A stretch of DNA of 64,000 bases from positions 62,001 through 126,000 of the forward strand of contig NZ_FQYN01000007.1 in assembly GCF_900141805.1 (NCBI RefSeq), read 5' to 3'. The DNA comes from Hymenobacter daecheongensis DSM 21074 (GTDB taxonomy: Bacteria > Bacteroidota > Bacteroidia > Cytophagales > Hymenobacteraceae). Below are positions 9,244 to 19,698 of the stretch, piece by piece (position 1 is the first letter of the stretch; every line of letters starts with the position of its first letter). The notes under the pieces were generated by a model. The model saw nothing but the letters and a program-made list of their open reading frames with translations. It was not told the origin of the DNA and did no database searches. The position numbers and the translations under genes are program-made.

Positions 9244-9981
9244 ATGCCTACTCCGCAAGTCGATCTGTTCATTCCCTGCTTCGTTGATCAGCTTTTTCCC
9301 GACACCGCCATGAACATGGTGAAGGTGCTCGAAAAGCTGGGCTGCGCGGTACATTACAACGCCAACCAGACCTGTTGCGGGCAGCCGGCCTATAATGCCG
9401 GCTACAAGACCGAAAGCTGCGAGGTAGCCACCAAGTTTCTCAACGATTTTCCTTCGGCCGAGGGCCACTACATCGTGAGCCCGTCGGCTTCGTGCGTGGG
9501 TATGGTGCGCAATGCGTATGCCGGGCTGTTTGAGGGCAGCGCCGACCAGGGCCGCTACCACGGCGTGCAGCGCCGCATCTTCGAGCTGACCGAGTTCATC
9601 GTGGACGTGCTGGGTGTGCCGAGCATTGCGGGGGCGCGGCTGGCCGGCAAATACACCTACCACGACTCCTGCTCCGCGCTGCGGGAGTGCGGCATCCGGG
9701 CGGCCCCGCGCCAGCTGCTGGATGCCGTGCAGGGGCTGGAGCGCCTGGAAATGGCCGAAACCGAAACCTGCTGCGGCTTCGGTGGCACCTTCGCCGTGAA
9801 GTTCGAGGCCATTTCGGTGGCCATGGCCGAGCAGAAAGTGGAGCACGCCCTGGCTACCGGTGCCGACTACCTCATCAGCACCGACACGAGCTGCCTGATG
9901 CACTTGGACGCGTATATCCGGAGGGAGAAAAAGCCGATTAAAACCCTGCACGTGGCTGATGTGCTGGCGAGCGGGTGGTAG
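9244..9981 (+). CDS. LutA/YkgE-like (Fe-S)-binding oxidoreductase subunit
   Basis: 245 residues with two cysteine-rich CCG domains: NQTCCGQPAYNAG near residue 40 and ETCCGFGGTF near 178, plus the single cysteines in HDSCSALREC and TDTSCLMHL. This is the LutA/YkgE/GlpC-like family, which uses these cysteines for Fe-S clusters in L-lactate or glycolate oxidation. LutB and LutC partners, usually adjacent, are not in this window, so the redox partner is unknown. The gene ends convergently with the oxygenase remnant at a shared hairpin terminator. Confidence 0.85.
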   Translation: MPTPQVDLFIPCFVDQLFPDTAMNMVKVLEKLGCAVHYNANQTCCGQPAYNAGYKTESCEVATKFLNDFPSAEGHYIVSPSASCVGMVRNAYAGLFEGSADQGRYHGVQRRIFELTEFIVDVLGVPSIAGARLAGKYTYHDSCSALRECGIRAAPRQLLDAVQGLERLEMAETETCCGFGGTFAVKFEAISVAMAEQKVEHALATGADYLISTDTSCLMHLDAYIRREKKPIKTLHVADVLASGW

Positions 9982-9993
9982 ATTTTCAGTTGT

Positions 9994-10031
9994 AAAAAGT
10001 CCCAGCATTTGTAAAAATGTCGAGACTTTTT
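9994..10031. terminator. Convergent intrinsic terminator
   Basis: AAAAAGTC pairs with GACTTTTT and AGCATTT with AAAATGT inside it; A- and T-runs flank both sides, so it can end the LutA-like gene on + and the oxygenase reading frame on -. Confidence 0.7.
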
Positions 10032-10057
10032 GCTTTTTCAAGGCCCCGCTTACTTTC

Positions 10058-10609
10058 TTATTTGACGGCCGTGCGGTACATCACATCGGAGCGCAGCACG
10101 TATTTTACTCCCTGCGTGACTTCGCTGCCTTCGTGGTAAAGATTGTGCAGAAAAACCAGCGCCATGCCCTACCGGGGCTGAATGCGCAGCCCCCGAAACG
10201 TAGTGTCGCCGCCCTGAAAATTGTCATTCAGGTAGACCATAAAGGTGAAGTAGCTCGCCTCCTGCGCATTGCGAATATAGCTCTCATCGAAATGGCCTTT
10301 GAACTGGTGCCCACGCTGGTAGCGGTAAAACCGGAACAGTTCATTGAGGCCAATGGGAGTGCTGTTGCCCAGCTGGCCGGGCACGAATGGCTGGAGTTTT
10401 CCCCAAAGCGTTTGGGCCAGCTCTTCGCTGCGGTAGAATCCCCGGTTGTTGTTGCGGATGTCAGTTCGCACCTTACTTCCGGCTGCCGTATTGACTTTGG
10501 CTAGCTCGTAGCCAATCTTTTCACTGAGCACAATATTCTCTAGGCATTGCTGCCGGGTCAGAAAATCAGCTATGGTGAAAATTGAGTCGGCGACTTGAGT
10601 AAGATGCAT
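10058..10609 (-). pseudogene. Prolyl-4-hydroxylase-like 2OG-Fe(II) oxygenase interrupted by in-frame TAG
   Basis: The reading frame codes for a 2-oxoglutarate/Fe(II) dioxygenase: FKGHFDESY contains the His-x-Asp iron pair, and YFTFMVYLND and GGDTTF are core strands. At 10169-10171 a TAG follows LRIQPR. Without changing frame, translation then continues for 36 residues (GMALVFLHNLYHEG..., ...GVKYVLRSDVMY) to TAA at 10058-10060. That tail holds the distal iron His (YHEG) and the 2OG-binding basic residue (VKYVLRSD). The 146-residue product ending at TAG would therefore lack one iron ligand. The tail is fully conserved in character, so the lesion is recent, is a sequencing error, or is read through. 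Full length would be about 183 residues. Confidence 0.8.
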
Positions 10610-10621
10610 ATTTTTAGAGTT

Positions 10622-11491
10622 TTATAAATTTCTGTTAATCCGCTCCTTTAGCCCTTCCGAAGCCTCCAGCAGCGGCAGGCGCACAGCGGCGGCGCAGATT
10701 CCCTGGGCTTCGAGCACGGCTTTCACGCCCACGGGGTTGCTTTCCTCATACATCAGCGGATTCAGGTCCAGGAACCCGAACAGCAGCCGGGTGGCCGTGG
10801 CGAAATCGCCGGCCAGGGCGGCGCGGGTCAGGTCGCTCATGCGCTGGGGGTAGGCATTGCCGAGCACGCTGATGACCCCGGCGGCCCCGAAGGAAATCAT
10901 GGGGGCGGTGAGCATGTCGTCGCCGCTGATAAGCAGGAAACCTTCGGGCTTGCGGGCGGCAATGGCCATGCACTGCTCCAGGTTGCCGCTGGCTTCCTTG
11001 ATGCCGATAATGTTGGGGTGCTGGGCCAGGCGCAGCGTGGTGTCGGCGGTGAGGTTGGAGCTGGTGCGGCCGGGCACGTTGTAGAGCAGAATCGGCCGTG
11101 GGCTCACCTCGGCCAGGCGCAGGTAGTGCTGAATGATGCCCTGCTGGCTGGGCTTGCTGTAGGCCGGCGAGGCCGACAGAATGGCGTCGATGCCCTCCAG
11201 ATCGGTGGTGCGCAGCAGGGTTTCGAGGCCGGCCGTGTCGTTGCCGCCGATGCCGTAGACCAGCGGCACGCGGCCGGCCACGTGCTCTTTGCACACCCGC
11301 AGAATTTCGGTTTTTTCGTCGGCCGTTACCGTCGGCGACTCGCCGGTGGTGCCGTTGATGACGAGGTATTCAACCCCGCCCTCGATGCAGGAATCGAGCA
11401 GGCGGCGCAGGGCCGGGTAGTCTACGGCGTGTTCGGGGGCGGGAGTGAAGGGCGTGATGAGGGCGATGCCGGTGCCACGGAGTTTGTCCAT
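10622..11491 (-). CDS. dapA: 4-hydroxy-tetrahydrodipicolinate synthase
   Basis: 289 residues, the normal DapA length. DapA condenses pyruvate with aspartate semialdehyde, the committed step to lysine and diaminopimelate for the cell wall. Key residues are present: Schiff-base Lys165 in IIGIKEASGN, Tyr137 in LLYNVPGRT, the Thr pair in INGTTGESP (Thr48-Thr49), and Tyr111. ATG at 11489-11491 is chosen over the upstream ORF extension because it gives the standard MDKLRGTGIALITPF start. Twelve bases separate its stop from the start of the oxygenase remnant on the same strand. Confidence 0.95.
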   Translation of the reverse strand: MDKLRGTGIALITPFTPAPEHAVDYPALRRLLDSCIEGGVEYLVINGTTGESPTVTADEKTEILRVCKEHVAGRVPLVYGIGGNDTAGLETLLRTTDLEGIDAILSASPAYSKPSQQGIIQHYLRLAEVSPRPILLYNVPGRTSSNLTADTTLRLAQHPNIIGIKEASGNLEQCMAIAARKPEGFLLISGDDMLTAPMISFGAAGVISVLGNAYPQRMSDLTRAALAGDFATATRLLFGFLDLNPLMYEESNPVGVKAVLEAQGICAAAVRLPLLEASEGLKERINRNL

Positions 11492-11621
11492 GCGGGAATT
11501 AAGCTGTTGTTTTGTAGGCGGAAACGTCGGGCAAAGGTACACAGCTGCCTGTCACGACGGTTCCGGCCGTCTTTGTCCTTTCAAAAGTACCCGGTTGGCC
11601 TCTTGCCGACCCTATTTCTCC

Positions 11622-12569
11622 ATGATTTTGTTGCGCACTCCCCTTTTTGTTACGGCCGCAGCCCTGGCCGCCAGCACGCTTTTCACTTCCTGCGATACCA
11701 AGCCCGCCACGGCTTCCGAAGCCGTAGGTAGCCCCGCCGCCACCGCCGAAGCCGTGGCCGCCGACTCGGCCGGCAAGCCCGTGACTTCGGGCACCGTCGC
11801 CACCACGGCCGCCGAAGCCAACGCCACGCCCGCCCCGGACCCCAAGAGCATTGCGGCCGGCAGCATGGCCGACGCGGCCACCATCACGGCCCGCCCGCAG
11901 GTGCCCATTCTGTGCTACCACCAGATCCGCAACTGGCGGCCCAAGGACTCGAAAGGGGCCAAGGACTACATCGTGCCCGAGCAGGCGTTCAAGGATCAGA
12001 TCAAGATGCTGGCCGATTCGGGCTACCACACCATCCTGCCCGATCAGCTCTACGCCTACCTCACCACGGGCGCGAAGCTGCCGAGCAAGCCCATCATGCT
12101 CACCTTCGACGACACCGACCTCGACCAGTTCACGGTGGCCCGCCCCACGCTCGATAAGTACGGCTACAAGGCCGTGTACTTCATTATGACCGTGAGCCTG
12201 GGCCGCCCAAACTATATGAGCAAGGCGCAGGTGAAGCAGCTTTCGGACGAGGGCAACGTCATCGGCTCGCACACCTGGGACCACCACAACGTGAAGAAAT
12301 ACCAGGGTCAGGACTGGGTGACGCAGATTGAGAAGCCGACCAAGACGCTGGAGGAAATCACGGGCAAGAAGATCAACTACTTTGCCTATCCCTTCGGCCT
12401 GTGGAACCAGCAGGCCATTCCGGAGCTGAAGAAGCGCGGCTTTGTGGGCGCCTTCATCCTGGCCGAGAAGCGCGACCCGATTGACCCGCTGTTCACCATC
12501 CGCCGCATTATCGCCAGCGGCTACTGGAGCCCGCGCACGCTGCACAACAGCATCGTGCAGAGCTTCTAA
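11622..12569 (+). CDS. Polysaccharide deacetylase (NodB-type) lipoprotein
   Basis: 315 residues. Lipobox FTSC (Cys24) and an Ala/Thr/Pro-rich linker (25-90) precede a NodB homology domain: VPILCYHQI, the metal/catalytic Asp pair in LTFDDTD (163-164), and the His ligands in GSHTWDHH (217 and 221). This family 4 esterase fold removes acetyl groups from peptidoglycan or exopolysaccharide in the periplasm or at the surface. The gene is divergent from dapA with a 130-bp spacer and ends in a strong terminator. Confidence 0.88.
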   Translation: MILLRTPLFVTAAALAASTLFTSCDTKPATASEAVGSPAATAEAVAADSAGKPVTSGTVATTAAEANATPAPDPKSIAAGSMADAATITARPQVPILCYHQIRNWRPKDSKGAKDYIVPEQAFKDQIKMLADSGYHTILPDQLYAYLTTGAKLPSKPIMLTFDDTDLDQFTVARPTLDKYGYKAVYFIMTVSLGRPNYMSKAQVKQLSDEGNVIGSHTWDHHNVKKYQGQDWVTQIEKPTKTLEEITGKKINYFAYPFGLWNQQAIPELKKRGFVGAFILAEKRDPIDPLFTIRRIIASGYWSPRTLHNSIVQSF

Positions 12570-12598
12570 GCCCGATCTGCCGCGAAGCGCGTACTTTC

Positions 12599-12634
12599 AG
12601 CCCGTCCTGCTCCCCGGAGCAGGACGGGCTTTTT
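12599..12634 (+). terminator. Intrinsic terminator
   Basis: Perfect 15-bp GC-rich stem (AGCCCGTCCTGCTCC with its complement, 2-base loop) followed by TTTTT, directly after the deacetylase gene. Confidence 0.9.
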
Positions 12635-12668
12635 GCTGCCCGATTTTTCACCCGTAGCTCCCGTTCCT

Positions 12669-13883
12669 ATGCCGGCCTTCCCTAACTCCTGTTTTCAGAT
12701 ATCCGTTCTTCTGCTGGGTCTAGCGGCCGGCCCGGGCCTGCTGGGCTGTGCGCGCGTCGTGTCGGCCACCACCAGCGCCGCCGCCGCCGACTGCCTTGTG
12801 TACGTGGGCACGAACGTGGCCTCGGAGCAGGAAAATACCATTTACCTTTACCGCCTGCAGGCCGCTACCGGCACGCTCACCAGGCTCGATGCGCAGCCCG
12901 GCGGCGCGGCCCCCACCTACCTGACGATGGATGCGGCGCGGCGGCACTTATACGCCGTGAGCGAAACCCAGACGTTTCGGGGCGCGGCCAGCGGCGGCGT
13001 GAGTGCCTTTGCCGTGGATAAAAAGACCGGCCACCTCACCCTGCTCAATCAGCAGCCTTCCGGGGGTGGGGCGCCCTGCTACATCAGCCTCGATAGGAGT
13101 GAAAAGAACGTGCTGGTGGCCAACTACGTGGGCGGCAATGTGAGTCTGCTGCCCGTGCAGGCCGATGGCCGGCTGGCCCCGGCGGCGTCCGTTCATCAGC
13201 ACGAGGGCCGCGGCCCGCACCCAAACCAGACGAGCCCGCACGCGCACTGCATTCTGCCCGACCCCTCTAACCAGTTCGCCTTTGCCGTGGATCTGGGCAC
13301 CGATAACGTGTACGGCTACCGCCTCAACGCCAAGGAGCACCAGCTCGCCCCGGCGGCGGCGCCCGCCTTCACGGCCGCGCCCGGGGCCGGGCCGCGCCAC
13401 CTCACCTTTCACCCCGATGGCCGCTACGCCTACCTCATCAACGAGCTGAACTCGACCATCACGGCGCTGCAATACCAGGACCGGCAGTACGAAAAAGGCC
13501 CCGCTGCCTTCACGGAGCTGCAAACTGTATCGATGCTGCCGGCCGGCTTCACCGGCCCCAATTCCTGCGCCGATGTCCATGTCTCGCCCGATGGCCGGTT
13601 CGTGTACGGCTCCAACCGGGGCCACAACAGCCTGGCCGTCTTTGCCATAAACCCCGGCGACGGCCGGCTCACGCTGGTGCAGCACGTCAGTACCCAGGGC
13701 CAGACGCCCCGCAACTTCGCCCTCGACCCCAGCGGCCAGCTGCTATTGGTGGCCAATCAAAACTCCAACAACATCTTCACCTACCGCGTCGACCAGGGCA
13801 CGGGCAAGCTCACGCCCACCGGTCACTCCGTGGAGGTACCCTCGCCGATGTTCCTGCAAGTGGTAAGCGACTTTACACGTTAG
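12669..13883 (+). CDS. Lactonase-family beta-propeller lipoprotein
   Basis: 404 residues. Lipobox LLGC (Cys27) gives an exported lipoprotein. The remainder is a seven-bladed propeller of the 6-phosphogluconolactonase (YbhE) family, shown by repeated strands such as LLNQQPSGG, LDRSEKNVLVANYVGG, GRGPHPNQTSPHAH, GPRHLTFHPDGRYAY and SPDGRFVYGSNRG. The HPNQTSPHAH stretch and the NRGHNS motif are typical of this family. Export argues against a role in cytoplasmic pentose-phosphate metabolism; a lactone hydrolase of the periplasm is more likely. Confidence 0.85.
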   Translation: MPAFPNSCFQISVLLLGLAAGPGLLGCARVVSATTSAAAADCLVYVGTNVASEQENTIYLYRLQAATGTLTRLDAQPGGAAPTYLTMDAARRHLYAVSETQTFRGAASGGVSAFAVDKKTGHLTLLNQQPSGGGAPCYISLDRSEKNVLVANYVGGNVSLLPVQADGRLAPAASVHQHEGRGPHPNQTSPHAHCILPDPSNQFAFAVDLGTDNVYGYRLNAKEHQLAPAAAPAFTAAPGAGPRHLTFHPDGRYAYLINELNSTITALQYQDRQYEKGPAAFTELQTVSMLPAGFTGPNSCADVHVSPDGRFVYGSNRGHNSLAVFAINPGDGRLTLVQHVSTQGQTPRNFALDPSGQLLLVANQNSNNIFTYRVDQGTGKLTPTGHSVEVPSPMFLQVVSDFTR

Positions 13884-13896
13884 GATTTACAGCTGT

Positions 13897-14053
13897 CATT
13901 GCGAGGACGAAGGACGAAGCAATCCGTCCTGGATAATGAGTTGAGCTTTGATAAAGCAGAAAGCCCTGACGCAACCATACGTCAGGGCTTTCTGCTGAAA
14001 AGGAGCTTTTTACATTTCAGAGGACGGATTGCTTCGCGTTGCTCGCAATGACA
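13897..14053. repeat. Repeat family E variant (inverted pair with internal hairpin)
   Basis: Arms TGTCATTGCGAGGACGAAGG... and ...GCTCGCAATGACA face each other; both include an ATTGC/GCAAT foldback. Between them sits a terminator-like hairpin at 13955-13996. Confidence 0.8.
13955..13996. terminator. Terminator-like hairpin inside the repeat
   Basis: AGCAGAAAGCCCTGACG pairs with CGTCAGGGCTTTCTGCT around eight bases. It lies between two convergent genes (lactonase and rhodanese) and probably ends both. Confidence 0.7.
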
Positions 14054-14057
14054 GCGC

Positions 14058-14450
14058 TTACTCCGTCTTCAAACCCGCCTCTTTCAGCGTCTTAAAGCCG
14101 CCGCCGTTCACCACTTTGCGGAAGCCCTGGGCCTGCAGGATAGCGGCAGCCTGGCCGCTGCGGTTGCCGGAGGCGCAGTAAAGCAGGTAGGTTTTGGTCG
14201 TATCCAGCCGGGCGGCTTTGGTGGCGAAATCCGGGGCTTTCACGTCCAGATTTTGGGCGTGGCGCAGGTGGCCGGTGGCGTATTCGGCCGGCGTGCGCAC
14301 GTCGAGGATTACAACCTGGCGCTGCTTTGCCAGCTTCTGCGTGGTGGCCAGGTCGGCCACGGGGAGCTTGGCTTGGGCGGCGGCTGGGGTGGATGTCAAA
14401 AGATTGGCCAGCAGGAGGGTAGGGGCGGCGGAAAACAGGAAACGGCGCAT
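14058..14450 (-). CDS. Exported single-domain rhodanese-like protein
   Basis: 130 residues: signal peptide (about 1-26, ending PAAAQA), then one rhodanese domain with VILDVRTPAEYATGHL and active-site loop YCASGNRSGQ (Cys92). The six-residue loop after the Cys fits sulfurtransferases. Periplasmic rhodaneses move sulfur to thiol acceptors; the partner is unknown. Monocistronic between family E repeats. Confidence 0.88.
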   Translation of the reverse strand: MRRFLFSAAPTLLLANLLTSTPAAAQAKLPVADLATTQKLAKQRQVVILDVRTPAEYATGHLRHAQNLDVKAPDFATKAARLDTTKTYLLYCASGNRSGQAAAILQAQGFRKVVNGGGFKTLKEAGLKTE

Positions 14451-14518
14451 GGGGTAGGGGTGTTTTGGGAAATAAGGGTTAGCCGGTCGTGAGTAAAAGT
14501 ACGGCCCTGCTGAAAAGA

Positions 14519-14580
14519 ACGATCATGCTGAGCGAAGTCGAAGCGGTAGAGATGCTTCGACTTCGCTCAGCATGACGTTC
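14519..14580. repeat. Repeat family E variant, compact inverted pair
   Basis: CATGCTGAGCGAAGTCGAAG pairs with its complement across a 9-base loop, with GAACG/CGTTC at the ends. It lies between the rhodanese gene start and the ligA stop. Confidence 0.85.
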
Positions 14581-14600
14581 TTCTACTCACGGCCATTCCT

Positions 14601-16769
<2,169 letters not shown>

Positions 16770-16846
16770 TCAGGGTAGGCAGGGGAAGTAAAAGTTTCCG
16801 TGCGCAAGTTCAAGCGCCTGTCCCCAAGCGTCTGTCCCCAACCGTC

Positions 16847-17003
16847 TGTCATCCTGAGCTTGCGAAGGACCTTCCTCGTAGTTTACTGCAAACCTCTTTC
16901 AACGCACAAAGCCCTCTACCGCCGTAACGGTAAAGGGCTTTGCTCATTAAAAAAAGCTTTGCACCGGCGAAGAGGAAGGTCCTTCGCTCTGCTCACGATG
17001 ACA
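16847..17003. repeat. Repeat family E, second long copy with internal terminator
   Basis: Arms TGTCATCCTGAGCTTGCGAA + GGACCTTCCTC and their complement (last arm CTCACGATGACA with one change), same sequence as the 9124 copy. Inside, CAAAGCCCT and its complement form a terminator-like hairpin at 16907-16942. Confidence 0.85.
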
Positions 17004-17026
17004 GTTCCGGGAAGACAGCAGCGGTG

Positions 17027-17542
17027 CTACTCCTGCACCAGCACGCCATCAGCCTCGAAATTCAGCTGCTCCTCGGGCTTGGTAATGGCCGCAATTTCCT
17101 TGGCCGACTTGCCCGCATCCTTGGCGTAGTGCTGCAAGTCGCTCACCGGCACCTGCTCGCGGTGCGCCCAGCCGTTGACGACCACAGTTTTGTCCTTGAT
17201 GTCTTTGGGCACGAAAAAGGCGTAGTCCTTGAAGCGCACGCGCATCTCGCGCCCATCCAGAGTGGCCATGGTAAGCCAGCAGCCTTTGGCCTGGCACACG
17301 CTGCTGGCCGTGCCCACCAGCTTCACCTGCGCCGAATCCTGGGTGCCCAGCACTTTGCCCAGCTCACTCATCGGCAGGGCGCCGTCGGCGGTGATGGCGG
17401 CACCGTAGGTTTTGCCGGTGATGGCGGCGGCCTCAGCTTTGGGCGCGGCGGCAGCGGCGGCCGTGGTTTCGGTGGCCGGAGCCGATTGGCAGGCGGCCAG
17501 GGAGGCCAGCGTAGCGGCCAGAAAGAGGGTTTGCAGCTTCAT
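17027..17542 (-). CDS. DUF4920 lipoprotein
   Basis: 171 residues: lipobox LAAC (Cys18), Ala-rich linker to residue 40, then a DUF4920 OB-like domain with SSVCQAKGCWLTMATLDG and VRFKDYAFFVPKD. The Cys-x4-Cys pair in the core suggests metal or disulfide use. Function of the family is not established. The last gene before it on the same strand is the TapB-like gene, 56 bases away, so the two may form an operon. Confidence 0.8.
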   Translation of the reverse strand: MKLQTLFLAATLASLAACQSAPATETTAAAAAAPKAEAAAITGKTYGAAITADGALPMSELGKVLGTQDSAQVKLVGTASSVCQAKGCWLTMATLDGREMRVRFKDYAFFVPKDIKDKTVVVNGWAHREQVPVSDLQHYAKDAGKSAKEIAAITKPEEQLNFEADGVLVQE

Positions 17543-17598
17543 ACGAGGTAATGAAGGGAGGTTTGAGGTCCCGAAAATACAGATTTTCAGCCAGCTCC

Positions 17599-18405
17599 CT
17601 ACTTGCGTCCGGATAGCACGGCCAGCGTGCGGGTTTCGGCCAGCTTACCGTTTTTGCCATAAATCTCCGTCTTCACTACGCCCACCGAAGGCGCATAATA
17701 ATCGACTACCCGCACGGTGGTGCGGAACGCTACGTCAGTGCGGGCCCTGGTCATCGTCTCGCGCTCCGACTCCACTTTGTAGCACTGAAAGGTGCCGGCC
17801 GGGGTTTTCACGGCCGCCGGGCCGCTCACCACCCGCCGCTTGCGCAGCAGCGTGCTCACTTTGGCAATATCGACGGCCGAGCTACGCACCTGCACCTGGG
17901 TGCCCCCATCGGGCAGGCGGCTGCCGATGGTGGGCTGGTTGGGCCACGCAATGCTCAGGGGGCTGAAATCGAAGATTCGGTCGCGGAACGACTTCAGGGT
18001 TTCGGGGTTGAACTGGGTCAGGCCGTCGGTGAAAGTGGTATCGCGGGAGCAGCGGAAAGTGAGGTCCTGCTGACTGAGCAAGCGGCTTTTGGCATCGTAG
18101 AGGCCGCTTTTGAGCAGCACGGTGGTGGTGGCGCGGGTCTTTTTCTTGTTCAGCTCGGAGCCCAGGCGCACCACGCGGTAGCGCAGCTCGCCGGTGGGCT
18201 TGCCCTCGCCGCTGGCCAGCCGATACACCAGCTCCATATCATCATGCAGGCCAAATGGGTGGGCGCAGGCGGCTCCGGCAGTCTGGGGCGGGGCGGCGGC
18301 GGAACGGGCGGCGGCCGTATCCGGGGTGGGGGCAGTCGGCGGCGGCGTGGTCTGGGCGTGTGCAGCGGTTAGGGCCAGCACGGACAGCAGTACGGATAAT
18401 TTCAT
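17599..18405 (-). CDS. Exported DUF3108/TapB-like protein
   Basis: 268 residues: signal peptide ending AAHAQ, a Pro/Thr/Ala linker (20-50), then a beta-rich domain (DDMELVYRLASGEGKPTGELRYRV, read in parts) typical of the DUF3108/TapB-like group, which includes outer-membrane associated proteins. KTPAGTFQCYKVESE and YYAPSVGVVKTEIY are the recurring family landmarks. Function unknown. ATG 18405 is chosen over the upstream ATG 18429 because the signal peptide starts there. Confidence 0.65.
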   Translation of the reverse strand: MKLSVLLSVLALTAAHAQTTPPPTAPTPDTAAARSAAAPPQTAGAACAHPFGLHDDMELVYRLASGEGKPTGELRYRVVRLGSELNKKKTRATTTVLLKSGLYDAKSRLLSQQDLTFRCSRDTTFTDGLTQFNPETLKSFRDRIFDFSPLSIAWPNQPTIGSRLPDGGTQVQVRSSAVDIAKVSTLLRKRRVVSGPAAVKTPAGTFQCYKVESERETMTRARTDVAFRTTVRVVDYYAPSVGVVKTEIYGKNGKLAETRTLAVLSGRK

Positions 18406-18644
18406 GGCGCGGAAGGAAAGAAGGGGCATGGGGGCACATACGAAGCCGGCCCGGTTTAGATTTTAGGCCCGCCCGGCCGTACCTGGCGGCGGTGGCTGCC
18501 GCCAGGGCAAAAGCCCGGCCAACCTGATTTTGCGGCCCCAGGCTACCAACCCGCCGCCCGGCAGCGTAACTTGTGCCGCCCGGACCCGTTTTTTGATAAC
18601 GCGGTTTTTCGGGCCGTTTCCTCAACCCATTCTCTCCCCACCTT

Positions 18645-18899
18645 ATGGCTGATTCTTCTCAACCCGCCGCCAACTGGGCCGATATGGCCGCCTCGCTGCT
18701 CTCCAAGCTCTCGGGCGGCGTCGAGCTTTCCTGCGCCTTCGACCAGATGGAGCTGCAGGTGCCCAACCCCCAGAACCCCACCGCTACGCCCGCCACCTGG
18801 CGGCTAAACGGCTCGGTGCGCATTCGCACCCGCGGCGAAAACCCGCCCGCCGCCCCGGCTCCGCAGCTGCCCCCCGCCAATCCGACGACCCTTGGCTAG
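18645..18899 (+). CDS. Small protein of unknown function (first of an overlapping pair)
   Basis: 84 residues, start ATG 18645. An amphipathic N-terminus (WADMAASLLSKL) leads into a beta-rich stretch (VELSCAFDQMELQVPNP, WRLNGSVRIRTRG) and a Pro/Ala tail. No family recognised, no signal peptide. Its stop (TAG 18897) overlaps the next start by eight bases. A run of six C at 18870-18875 near the 3' end would join this frame to the next if one base were gained or lost; the pair together would then give one protein of about 193 residues. Confidence 0.6.
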   Translation: MADSSQPAANWADMAASLLSKLSGGVELSCAFDQMELQVPNPQNPTATPATWRLNGSVRIRTRGENPPAAPAPQLPPANPTTLG

Positions 18900-19227
18900 C
18901 GGCCTCGACATTGAGGCGCGGCTGGTCATCAGCTTCGACGGCGACGATATTCAGCTGGCGGGCTCGGGCACTTACCTCATCGTAAACATTCCCAGCCAGC
19001 GCGTGCTTGACAAGCTCACGGCCGGCCCGCCCAAGCCGCCCGGCCCGCCCCGCCCCAAGCGCCCCGGCCCCGACCCGATGCAGCAGATAAACGACTTGGC
19101 CCGGCAGCTGGGCCTGGTGCTCGATCTGCGGGTGGCGGGCAAAACCTACGTCACTTTCGGCACGGCCCGCACGCCCAAAATCACGCTCAACGCCGTGCTG
19201 GGCAAGATTGGGTCGTTTTTTTCGTGA
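18892..19227 (+). CDS. Small protein of unknown function (second of an overlapping pair)
   Basis: 111 residues from TTG 18892. Beta-rich N-terminus (IEARLVISFDGDDIQLAGSG), a Pro-rich linker rich in Lys/Arg (AGPPKPPGPPRPKRPGP), then LDLRVAGKTYVTFGTA. The strand pattern resembles the first gene of the pair, so the two may be halves of one protein. No homology recognised. Translational coupling through the TTGGCTAG overlap, or a frameshift in the C6 run, are both possible. Confidence 0.6.
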   Translation: MASGLDIEARLVISFDGDDIQLAGSGTYLIVNIPSQRVLDKLTAGPPKPPGPPRPKRPGPDPMQQINDLARQLGLVLDLRVAGKTYVTFGTARTPKITLNAVLGKIGSFFS

Positions 19228-19283
19228 TGCTGGACATCAGTAGCGTACCTCTGGCTGGTTTGCAACATTGTTCGGGAATGCAG

Positions 19284-19447
19284 CCCACAGCCGCGTAGCG
19301 GCGACAGGTTTGTAGCATCGACGGCAGCCTAAAAGAACAAGCCGCGTAGCGGTGACAGAAACGCCCGAACGGTTCTGTCACCGCTACGCGGCTTGTTGTT
19401 CTCTGCGGCTGCTCTCTACAAACCTGCTGCCGCACTGCGGCTGTGGG
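19284..19447. repeat. Repeat family A, copy 2
   Basis: Outer arms CCCACAGCCGCGTAGCGGCG... and ...CTGCCGCACTGCGGCTGTGGG, inner perfect pair AAGCCGCGTAGCGGTGACAG and complement. The outer arms have diverged more than the inner. The remaining 19448-19698 has small GC-rich foldbacks (for example GACCG/CGGTC near 19560) and no gene that I can support. Confidence 0.88.
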
Positions 19448-19698
19448 GCGCTTTACGCCCGATTCCGGCGGATTCTGTCCCGGCTCCGAATCCGCAATGG
19501 ATATGGCGCTTTGGGGAATATTTGGGGAAACCAGGAGCGTTGCGCCTACGCTAAAAAAGACCGGAATATTAGCGGTCCGGGCGCGGGTTTTTTGCGTATC
19601 AATTCCGGAAGCCAGAAGCGGTGCCGGAAGGACGGGGCGCGGAACTTATGGCTGCCTAATTGGTTTGCCAGAAGTACGTTGCTCTCCCTCTTTCCTCC

